From positions 1-21,561 of the forward strand of contig CAXSCR010000067.1 in assembly GCA_964235605.1 (NCBI GenBank): DNA of 21,561 bases, written 5' to 3'. The DNA is from DATCRE01 sp964235605 (GTDB lineage Bacteria > Bacteroidota > Bacteroidia > Cytophagales > Cyclobacteriaceae). The notes under the pieces were generated by a model that saw nothing but the letters and a program-made list of their open reading frames with translations, made no database searches and was not told the origin of the DNA. The position numbers and the translations under genes are program-made. Shown here in pieces: positions 14,980 to 21,561 of the stretch. Positions within the stretch are counted from its first letter, which is position 1. Every line of letters begins with the position of its first letter.

Positions 14980-16053
14980 ATGAAATTTATTGGTGCCCTA
15001 TTCGTCTTCATCTTTATTGTAAGCTCATTAATGGCGCAGGATGACGTAGAAGTTACAGCCAACACACGGGCCAAGGTCATCAATAAAGATTCTATACGTG
15101 CACATTATGTTCAGCGCTATCCAAATCACTTTTTTGTTTGGCCTGTACTAAAACAACGCAGTTTAAATTTTGAAGTAGCTAGCTTAAGGACTAAAAGAAG
15201 AAGGCTTAATTTTAAACCCAATAATTCATATTCTTTCGGGGTGGGAGTTTACATGTTTGATGTCGGCTTTGAACTTGCCATGGCTATTCCTATAAACGAA
15301 AAAAACATAGACCTTTATGGGGAGACTAAGGCGAGAGATTTACAACTTAACGTGCTTGCCAGAACCTATGGGTTTGATCTTTATGTACAAAAGTACAAGG
15401 GGTTTTATATAACCGATCCCAAGGTAAATATACCGAAGCACAAACCGTATCCACAGCGCAGCGATATTGCTACGCGTAACTTCGGTTTGTCTGGGTTATA
15501 CATATTAAATGATAAAAAGTTTTCATTAAAATCCGCTTATAACTTTGCTGAACGACAATTGGAGAGTAAGGGCTCGTTCATCATGGTGGGTACATTAAAT
15601 GCTTTTAGACTTATAGCAGATTCATCTATTTTTACTGAAGACCAACGTGTTATATTTGGTGAAAGCTCGTCTTTTAAAGAGCTCAAGTACACAACGTTCA
15701 GCTTATCACCAGGTTATACATACAGTATTGTATATAAAAACTTTTTTTTGAATGGCGCACTCGTAATTGGCCCAGCGCATAGCTGGGTATATTATAAACG
15801 CAATGATGGTTCAGACAAGAATGAAACTTCCGTTAATGCATTTTCCTCAATAAGAATTGGGCTCGGTTATAACAGCGATCACTTTTTTGCAGGAATAAAT
15901 TTTGTAACCCAGGGTAGAAATGTAAAATTTGAAGAAGTTCAATTTACCAATTCAAGCGCTTCTCTTAGACTTTTATTTGGTTATCGCTTTCATGAGTTTG
16001 GTGTATTTAAGAGAAGCGTTTGGGATTTACCTAAAGAATTCCTTAAGCTTTAA
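14980..16053 (+). CDS. DUF4421-family putative outer-membrane protein
   Basis: A 357-residue exported protein with signal peptide MKFIGALFVFIFIVSSLMA|Q (cleavage after residue 19). It is followed by many alternating hydrophobic/aromatic beta-strands typical of an outer-membrane barrel, such as YSFGVGVYMFDVGFELAM, YTTFSLSPGYTYSIV, FFLNGALVIG and IRIGLGYNSDHFFAGINF, and ends ASLRLLFGYRF. The overall sequence matches the Bacteroidota family DUF4421, whose function I do not know. Its stop TAA (16051-16053) directly touches the stop of the convergent histidine phosphatase gene. Confidence 0.8.
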   Translation: MKFIGALFVFIFIVSSLMAQDDVEVTANTRAKVINKDSIRAHYVQRYPNHFFVWPVLKQRSLNFEVASLRTKRRRLNFKPNNSYSFGVGVYMFDVGFELAMAIPINEKNIDLYGETKARDLQLNVLARTYGFDLYVQKYKGFYITDPKVNIPKHKPYPQRSDIATRNFGLSGLYILNDKKFSLKSAYNFAERQLESKGSFIMVGTLNAFRLIADSSIFTEDQRVIFGESSSFKELKYTTFSLSPGYTYSIVYKNFFLNGALVIGPAHSWVYYKRNDGSDKNETSVNAFSSIRIGLGYNSDHFFAGINFVTQGRNVKFEEVQFTNSSASLRLLFGYRFHEFGVFKRSVWDLPKEFLKL

Positions 16054-16548
16054 CTAATCTTTACTTTTTGGATAATCAAAAAATAGTAATTTCCCCTTTC
16101 CAAAATCTGCTTCTTGCCACGAGTCAACAGGTAATTGATACGCTGCTATGCCACAAGTAGGTACATTTTCAAAACTTTGATTGCCAAGCTCGTTAACAAA
16201 ATCAGTCAGCCCAGGGTTGTGCCCGAAGATCATCACTACTTCGTGCTTGTCCTTTAGCGACTTAACGACTTCAAGAATCTGTTCTTTTTCGGCATGATAA
16301 AGACCGCGTTCCGTTTTGATTTTATTTTCATCGTATGCTAAGACTTCCGCAATACGTTTACAAGTACCCAGCGCCCTTCTTGCCGGACTAGTTAACATGA
16401 GATCAGGGACAACTTTTTTTCCTTTTAAACGCTTTCCCATGCGAGGCGCATCACGTTTACCCCTTTCATTTAGCGGTCTTGAAAAATCATCTAGTAAAGG
16501 ATCATCCCAACTAGACTTAGCGTGACGTACGATGTAAAGTGTTTTCAC
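16054..16548 (-). CDS. sixA: SixA-type histidine phosphatase
   Basis: A 164-residue single-domain histidine phosphatase. The RHG-type catalytic motif appears as IVRHAKSSW with R8 and H9 (the phospho-acceptor histidine). R57 in TSPARRA and the second histidine H110 in FGHNPGLTD complete the active site. Length and the RHAKS variant match SixA, known in E. coli to dephosphorylate phosphohistidine. In Bacteroidota the partner is unknown, since most such genomes have other phosphorelays. It converges with the DUF4421 gene at zero distance and diverges from the acyltransferase gene across 124 bp. Confidence 0.85.
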   Translation of the reverse strand: MKTLYIVRHAKSSWDDPLLDDFSRPLNERGKRDAPRMGKRLKGKKVVPDLMLTSPARRALGTCKRIAEVLAYDENKIKTERGLYHAEKEQILEVVKSLKDKHEVVMIFGHNPGLTDFVNELGNQSFENVPTCGIAAYQLPVDSWQEADFGKGKLLFFDYPKSKD

Positions 16549-16672
16549 AGTTATTAAGTAGTGATCAACCTGCCAATCTTAGCAAGAATATATAGTAGTC
16601 AAAATTATTAAATTAAATAGTGATAGACGTAAGCTTAACAAAATAATAACACAGATCCATTATCTTGCAGAC

Positions 16673-17593
16673 ATGCCGGTGTCAAAGCAATTTAGAAGAA
16701 ATATCCGTTATCAGCTGGTCTATGTTTTAGTTAAGTCACTTATTGTTGTTTCTAACTTGATACCGCGTAAGGCATGGCTAAATTTCTGTGGCATGCTTGG
16801 AACTTTAGCATATTACGGAGCCACAAAAACACGACAACTAACCGTTCGACATCTTGGTTTGGCTTTTCCTGAAAAAACATCACTTGAGGTGAAACAACTA
16901 GCCGAAGACACATTCAAGATGCTTGGAAAAAATGCAGGAGAAATTCTTCGCAGTAGTCGAGCAAAAGAATTGTCTGAACTTGATGAGGTAATGGTCACCA
17001 CAGGTACTGATAATTTTGAGCGCGCCAACGCCAAAGGCAAAGGTGTCATCTTTATTTCACCTCATCTTGGTGCCTTTGATCTTCAAGTTACGTTTATGGC
17101 AATGCGCGGTTTGAATCCTAATGTAATAGGTACGCCGCTTAAAGATAAACGTCTCAACGATCTATTATGGAAGCATAGAAATAAGCACGGCGCAATTGCC
17201 GTTGAACGTGGGCGCGAAACATTTAAGTTGCTTAAGGCATTAAAATCAGGCTGCTCCGTTGCTTTACTAATAGATCAAGATACCAAAGTAAAAAGTCGGT
17301 TTGTAAATTTCTTTGGCATGCCCGCAGCAACACCTGTTGGTGCTACGATATTAGCTTTAAAAACCGGTGCATCTGTCGTCCCCTCATATATTTATCTCGG
17401 TGAAGATAACATTCAACATATGCATATTTTACCTGAAGTACCCATGGTAATTACAGGCGAAGAAGAAGTGGATCTGGTCAATAACACACAAGTCCTCACA
17501 AAATTCATTGAAGATGTAATACGTAAACACCCTACGCAATGGGTATGGATGCATGAACGCTGGAAAACTAAACCTGGACAGGAAGTTAATTAA
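16673..17593 (+). CDS. LpxL/HtrB-type lysophospholipid / lipid A acyltransferase
   Basis: A 306-residue membrane-associated acyltransferase of the lipid A late-acyltransferase family. The N-terminus is basic followed by a hydrophobic helix (QLVYVLVKSLIVVSNLI). The catalytic HX4D/E motif is SPHLGAFDLQ with H131 and D136. GTPLKDKRLN, HGAIAVERGRETFKLLKALKSG and LLIDQDTKVKSRFVNFFG follow the family pattern, and the C-terminal WVWMHERWKTKPG is characteristic. By family knowledge it transfers a secondary acyl chain to a lipid A precursor in the inner membrane; a role in another lipid (such as ornithine or flavolipin) cannot be excluded, so no symbol is given. Confidence 0.9.
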   Translation: MPVSKQFRRNIRYQLVYVLVKSLIVVSNLIPRKAWLNFCGMLGTLAYYGATKTRQLTVRHLGLAFPEKTSLEVKQLAEDTFKMLGKNAGEILRSSRAKELSELDEVMVTTGTDNFERANAKGKGVIFISPHLGAFDLQVTFMAMRGLNPNVIGTPLKDKRLNDLLWKHRNKHGAIAVERGRETFKLLKALKSGCSVALLIDQDTKVKSRFVNFFGMPAATPVGATILALKTGASVVPSYIYLGEDNIQHMHILPEVPMVITGEEEVDLVNNTQVLTKFIEDVIRKHPTQWVWMHERWKTKPGQEVN

Positions 17594-17599
17594 TTATCA

Positions 17600-17640
17600 A
17601 ATGTGCAGATGTGCCAGTTAATTATCAATTATCAATTTGC
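17600..17640. repeat. ATGTGCAG-type repeat plus AATTATC heptamers
   Basis: AATGTGCAGATGTGCCAGTT is followed by AATTATC twice and AATTTGC (7-base period), right after the acyltransferase stop. It is related to the tracts at 2322-2343 and 17811-17832. Confidence 0.55.
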
Positions 17641-17810
17641 TGAGGTGCAGTACGTAGTAATTTGCACGCATGGGTATTTATTGAAAGTGTTTATGATGAT
17701 TACAGCTATATAAGTTGACTAGCTGAGTACATTATTTTGGATGACTGTGAGAAATCTAACCGAGATTAATTGGTAGATGTGCAGCTAAATTAGTCAATCT
17801 CACAATTTCT

Positions 17811-17854
17811 AATGTGCAGATGTGCAAATTAGGGGTATAATCTAATTTGCACAT
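17811..17854. repeat. ATGTGCA repeat ending in a 13-bp stem-loop
   Basis: AATGTGCAG ATGTGCAAATTAG, where ATGTGCAAATTAG (17820-17832) is perfectly inverted as CTAATTTGCACAT (17842-17854) around a 9-base loop. The stem could act as a transcription terminator for the acyltransferase gene, but no T-run directly follows it. Confidence 0.6.
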
Positions 17855-17865
17855 TTATAATTGAC

Positions 17866-17893
17866 GATTAACGATTTACGATTTACGATTAAC
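17866..17893. repeat. four tandem heptamers GATTWAC
   Basis: GATTAAC, GATTTAC, GATTTAC, GATTAAC in perfect 7-base register. The same GATTAAC unit recurs at the uvrB 3' end (from 19324). Confidence 0.7.
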
Positions 17894-18002
17894 TAAATAA
17901 AGCAGACTTAAATAAACATTCTTCTTATTTAAATTTTTGTCATTTTATTTAAATAAGAGCTATCTTAATTTAAATTGAATAGCCCAAATTTTAATTAAAA
18001 CC

Positions 18003-19127
18003 ATGAAATAGTTCAAATCAGGCAAATATGTCAGCCAGGGTACCTACAAAAGTTTCCAGCCAGGCATCATCAACCGCGCATGGGTAGTCGATAGTTCGGA
18101 GGTGATAATCTGCTGAGTTTGGCCGACCGTGAGTTGGGCCGCCTTGATATGTTTTCACATTACGTACCCAACATTGATCTGTTCATCAGCATGCACGTGC
18201 TAAAAGAAGCTACGCAAAGCAGCAAAATTGAAGGAACACAAACCAATATTGAAGAGGCCTTGCTTGATCGAGCGGAGGTTGCACCCGATAAGCAAAGCGA
18301 CTGGGAAGAGGTACAGAACTATGTAAAGGCAATGAATTTTACTATTGATAAGCTCTCAGCGCTGCCATTTTCTTCACCACATCTTATACGCGAAACGCAC
18401 GGCGTTTTGATGCAAGGTTTGCGTGGCGAAAAGAAAACTCCGGGCGAATTCAGGGTCAGTCAAAACTGGATAGGTGAAGTATCGATTAACGACGCTGTGT
18501 TTGTGCCACCTACCAATACTTCATTGCCCGAACTGATGAGCGACCTCGAAAACTTTGTGCATAATGAATCCATTTTACTGCTGGACTTAATGAAGGCAGC
18601 GCTGGTGCATTATCAATTCGAAACCATTCACACTTTTCTGGATGGCAACGGACGTGTGGGCCGGTTGATGATTACACTTTATTTGGTAAACAAAGGCATT
18701 CTTCAAAAGCCAGTATTGTACCTGTCAGATTTTTTTGAACGCAACCGTACACTCTACTATGATAATTTGATGCGCACACGCGAAAAGAATGACATCAAAC
18801 AGTGGTTTCTATTTTTTCTCACCGGCGTGATCGAGACTGCGAAGAACAGTATCGCCACCTTCGATGGAATTCTTAATTTGCAAAAGAAAATGGATTTGAT
18901 CATACAGCAATTGGGCAGTCGCGCATCAAATGCGCAAAAACTGGTGCAGCAATTGATCAGCATCCCATTATCAATGCCGACAAAGTAAGTAAGGTTACAG
19001 GTATTTCGTTACCATCGGCGTACACTTTGATTGAGCTTCTTGAAAGGAAGGAATTGTGCGTGAAATAACCGGCGCACAGCGCAAGCGCATGTATAGGTTT
19101 GACGAATACCTGAAACTATTCAATTAA
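18003..19127 (+). pseudogene. Fic-domain protein (AMPylator family), degraded
   Basis: The reconstructed reading is MK-stop-FKSGKYVSQGTYKSFQPGIINRAW... (ATG 18003, TAG at codon 3, to about 18106). It shifts into LLSLADRELGRLDMF... (to about 18970), then HPIINADKVSKVTGISLPSAYTLIELLERK (to about 19052), then GIVREITGAQRKRMYRFDEYLKLFN ending at 19127: one nonsense change and three frameshifts. The longest intact piece contains the inhibitory motif SSKIEG (S-x-x-x-E-G) and the Fic active-site loop HTFLDGNGRVGR. The C-terminal piece is a winged-helix-like segment. Intact relatives transfer AMP to target proteins. The internal TTG at 18119 would give a protein lacking both ends. Confidence 0.88.
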
Positions 19128-19164
19128 TATAACCAACAAATCAGCGCGCTTAACACTTCAGCTA

Positions 19165-19329
19165 ATGAACAACAATCGTGATCTTCTAATAAAAACTGGC
19201 ATAGCTGTTTTTGTATTTGTTATTACTACAGCATTTATGAGCGATCTCTTTGAGAATGAACATGGCGTTGGCCTTCTCGCTATACCTATGGTCGCTATAC
19301 TCCTAACACAAACCCCCACCCACGATTAA
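19165..19329 (+). CDS. putative 54-residue two-helix membrane protein
   Basis: ATG at 19165 opens a short frame: MNNNRDLLIKTGIAVFVFV... with a hydrophobic helix at ~8-26, a short acidic loop (SDLFENEHG) and a second helix at ~35-48, ending THD at TAA 19327-19329. The alternating helix-loop-helix composition and its position just after the Fic pseudogene support coding, but it is short and has no family I recognise. Its last four bases overlap the 3' end of the convergent uvrB, within a GATTAAC repeat that provides both stop codons. Confidence 0.5.
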   Translation: MNNNRDLLIKTGIAVFVFVITTAFMSDLFENEHGVGLLAIPMVAILLTQTPTHD

Positions 19330-19337
19330 CGATTAAC
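19323..19337. repeat. GATTAAC heptamer pair at uvrB 3' end
   Basis: Two tandem GATTAAC units (from 19324) supply the TAA of the small ORF on the plus strand and the TAA of uvrB on the minus strand (19326-19328). Confidence 0.6.
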
Positions 19338-21362
19338 AATCTTCCGCTCTTCAATCAACTTCTGAATAGCCAAATATTCATCCCTAAGTTTAGCAGCTTC
19401 AATAAACTCTAATTCTTTCGCCGCCTTCTCCATGGCTTTTCTTGTGCGGTCAGCCATCTTGGTAAGATCTTCAGCACTTAAGTACGCTACTACCGGATCT
19501 GCCGCAAGTGTTGATTCTTCATTCTCAACATAATAATTTTTAACTGATCTTTTTGAATCTGCAACTTTAGTCTGACCTAAAATAGATTCCTTAGATCGGA
19601 TTATAGTCGTTGGTGTTATGCCATGTTTGGTGTTATACGCAATTTGAATTTCTCTTCTTCTATTCGTTTCGTCAATTGCCCGATGCATTGAGTCTGTAAT
19701 TTTATCGGCATACATAATTACACGGCCATTTTCATTTCGTGCCGCACGTCCAATCGTTTGAACGAGTGAACGTTGATTACGAAGGAAGCCTTCTTTATCA
19801 GCATCGAGAATGGCTACCAAAGATACCTCCGGTAAGTCCAGGCCTTCACGCAGTAAGTTAACACCAACCAAAACATCAAATACACCCAGGCGTAACTCTC
19901 TTAATATTTCTACCCGATCAAGTGTTTTCACCTCTGAATGTATGTAACGACATTTTACAGAAGCCCGATCCATGTATTTTGTAAGCTCTTCTGCCATTCG
20001 TTTAGTAAGGGTGGTTACAAGCACGCGCTCGTTTTTTCTCACCCGTTCATCAATCTCTTCAAGTAGATCATCTATCTGATTACGACTAGGACGTACATCA
20101 ATAATAGGATCTAACAAACCAGTAGGACGAATGATCTGTTCTACAACAATACCTTCTGATTTTATTAACTCGTATTCAGAAGGTGTTGCGCTTACATAGA
20201 CGGCCTGCGTGACCATGGTCTCAAATTCATTAAAAGTGAGCGGTCTATTATCAAGCGCTGAAGGTAACCGGAAACCATAATCAACCAAGTTCACCTTACG
20301 TGAACGATCTCCTCCCCACATGGCCCTAATCTGTGGAATAGTAACATGACTTTCATCGATGACCATTAAATAATCATCAGGAAAATAATCTAATAAACAG
20401 AAGGGGCGGTCTCCCACTTCTCTACCGTCAAAATAGCGCGAGTAGTTTTCGATGCCCGAACAGTAACCAAGTTCGCGCATCATTTCCAAATCAAATTCGG
20501 TACGCTCTTTTAAACGTTTAGCTTCAAGATGTCTAAGTTCTGATTCAAACATCTTAACCTGGGCCACCATGTCATTTTGAATTTCGTACATGGCATTATG
20601 AAGAGAATCTTTACCTGTAACAAATAAATTAGCAGGGAAGATGGTTACAATTTTCTCATCCGAAATTTTCTTTCCAGTGTTTGGATCAATCCGTTGAATG
20701 GATTCAATTTCATCTCCCCAGAAGTAAACGCGTATGGCATAATCGGCGTATGCCAAAAATACATCTACAGTGTCACCCTTTACACGGAAAGTGCCTCGCT
20801 TAAATTCAACTTCGGTGCGGTGATACAGTATATCAACCAATGCAAAGAGCAATTTATTTCTGACAATGATTTCGCCAGCTTTCAGTTTAATAACATTTTT
20901 ACCAAATTCATCTGGGTTACCGATACCATAGATACACGAAACAGATGCCACTACAATAACATCTCGTCTACCAGTTAGTAATGATGACGTTGCACTTAGT
21001 CTTAGTTTTTCTATTTCTTCATTAATAGAAAGATCTTTTTCTATATATAAATTAGAAGAAGGTATAAACGCTTCTGGTTGATAGTAATCGTAGTAGGATA
21101 TGAAATATTCAACCGCGTTGTCAGGAAAGAATTGCTTGAATTCTCCGTATAGCTGAGCGGCAAGTGTTTTATTATGGCTAAGTACAAGCGTAGGTTTGCC
21201 TACTTGTTGAATGGTATTGGCAATGGTGAAAGTTTTACCGGAGCCCGTAACACCAAGTAAGGTCTGGTGAGTTTCACCGGCTTTAATTCCCTTAACTAAT
21301 TGTTCTATCGCTTTTGGCTGATCGCCAGTAGGTACGTATTCACTGGAAAGATTGAAATCCAT
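19326..21362 (-). CDS. uvrB: excinuclease ABC subunit B
   Basis: A 678-residue DNA damage-recognition helicase of nucleotide excision repair, loaded by UvrA and recruiting UvrC. Walker A GVTGSGKT is at 37-44. The damage-probing beta-hairpin region YYDYYQPEAFIPSSNLYIEKD follows at ~91-111. The helicase motif DESHVTIPQ, the RPTGLLDP segment, GVNLLREGLDLPEVSLVAILDADKEGFLR and QTIGRAARN are all intact. The C-terminal UVR motif (KAAKELEFIEAAKLRDEY) that contacts UvrC is complete. Length is normal. The ATG at 21360-21362 gives the standard N-terminus (SEYVPTGDQPKAI). The upstream region is dominated by heptamer repeats in which no promoter could be assigned. Confidence 0.98.
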   Translation of the reverse strand: MDFNLSSEYVPTGDQPKAIEQLVKGIKAGETHQTLLGVTGSGKTFTIANTIQQVGKPTLVLSHNKTLAAQLYGEFKQFFPDNAVEYFISYYDYYQPEAFIPSSNLYIEKDLSINEEIEKLRLSATSSLLTGRRDVIVVASVSCIYGIGNPDEFGKNVIKLKAGEIIVRNKLLFALVDILYHRTEVEFKRGTFRVKGDTVDVFLAYADYAIRVYFWGDEIESIQRIDPNTGKKISDEKIVTIFPANLFVTGKDSLHNAMYEIQNDMVAQVKMFESELRHLEAKRLKERTEFDLEMMRELGYCSGIENYSRYFDGREVGDRPFCLLDYFPDDYLMVIDESHVTIPQIRAMWGGDRSRKVNLVDYGFRLPSALDNRPLTFNEFETMVTQAVYVSATPSEYELIKSEGIVVEQIIRPTGLLDPIIDVRPSRNQIDDLLEEIDERVRKNERVLVTTLTKRMAEELTKYMDRASVKCRYIHSEVKTLDRVEILRELRLGVFDVLVGVNLLREGLDLPEVSLVAILDADKEGFLRNQRSLVQTIGRAARNENGRVIMYADKITDSMHRAIDETNRRREIQIAYNTKHGITPTTIIRSKESILGQTKVADSKRSVKNYYVENEESTLAADPVVAYLSAEDLTKMADRTRKAMEKAAKELEFIEAAKLRDEYLAIQKLIEERKIVNR

Positions 21363-21382
21363 GTCCGTTGTACGTTTTTAAG

Positions 21383-21424
21383 AGTTAATAGTTAATAGTT
21401 AATAGTTATCAGTTAATAGTTAAT
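21383..21424. repeat. AGTTAAT heptamer array upstream of uvrB
   Basis: Six 7-base units in register: AGTTAAT three times, AGTTATC, AGTTAAT twice. It begins 20 bases before the uvrB start codon as read on the minus strand. Confidence 0.8.
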
Positions 21425-21509
21425 CGTTGCCTCCTTATTATGAAGTGCTTCATGTTCATTCATATAACTTATCGAGGAATCATAAGTTAATTTTGCTATT
21501 GGTTATACT

Positions 21510-21561
21510 ATTAACTATTAACTATTAACTATTAACTATTAACTATTAACTATTAACTATT
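21510..21561. repeat. ATTAACT heptamer array (inverted partner), running off the window
   Basis: Seven perfect ATTAACT units and the first three bases of an eighth at the window end. The unit is the reverse complement of AGTTAAT at 21383-21424, so the two arrays can pair into a long hairpin with an ~85-base loop. Confidence 0.8.

Larger units (their letters stand above)
17594..18002. other. repeat-filled intergenic spacer (409 bases)
   Basis: No gene is visible. It holds ATGTGCA-type repeats (17600-17620, 17811-17832), an AATTATC heptamer tract (17622-17640), a 13-bp stem-loop (17820-17854), a GATTAAC/GATTTAC heptamer array (17866-17893), and a very AT-rich tract with several TTTAAAT and AATTTAAA words (about 17930-18000) before the broken Fic gene. 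Confidence 0.7.

Noticed and set aside
18119..18988. Treating the 289-codon TTG-start frame as an intact Fic gene
   Set aside because: Upstream and downstream sequence in other frames continues the Fic family on both sides, so this is only the middle of a broken gene.
21383..21561. CRISPR array
   Set aside because: Units are 7 bases with no spacers, so these are tandem repeats.

Overview
The window is a piece of a Bacteroidota chromosome, most likely from the Cytophagales (a Cyclobacteriaceae-like lineage). The reasons are the base composition (AT-rich, about 40% GC by eye), the almost complete lack of Shine-Dalgarno sequences, a PorQ protein of the type IX secretion system, a DUF4421 protein, OmpA proteins with PD40 repeats, and the divergent xerD/aroQ pair. 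No rRNA, tRNA or CRISPR array was seen.

Layout. Positions 270-2305 (minus) carry xerD then pyrD. aroQ (2417-2842) diverges from xerD and is followed by a class V aminotransferase (2911-3969). Positions 3994-7266 (minus) carry a secreted TPR/PD40/CRD/OmpA protein with a PorE-like layout, then an MpaB/rubber-oxygenase family protein. lon (7416-9878), porQ (10012-11049), hslU (11055-12452) and a small lipoprotein gene (12489-13157) run on the plus strand. porQ and hslU are 5 bases apart. Two ATP-dependent proteases of protein quality control therefore flank a secretion-system gene.

Positions 13090-14960 look like an accessory insertion between the lipoprotein gene and a DUF4421 gene. It holds the 3' end (domains V and VI) of a group II intron, a secreted alpha/beta hydrolase, a cassette-like structured repeat, and a frameshifted small membrane-protein gene followed by a short second copy of the repeat. 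The intron remnant appears to supply the last ~20 codons of the lipoprotein gene.

The right part has a DUF4421 outer-membrane protein (14980-16053) directly abutting a convergent SixA-type histidine phosphatase (16054-16548). Then come a LpxL/HtrB-type acyltransferase (16673-17593), a 409-base repeat-filled spacer, a Fic-domain gene broken by an early stop and three frameshifts (18003-19127), a 54-codon membrane ORF (19165-19329), and uvrB (minus, 19326-21362).

Intergenic DNA is repeatedly filled with short repeats of 7- or 8-base period (AGTTAAT, GATTAAC, AATGCCT, AATTATC, ATGTGCAA). In several places these define start or stop codons of adjacent genes. I did not find a convincing new multi-gene system. 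The most unusual parts are the intron/cassette island and the heptamer repeats.
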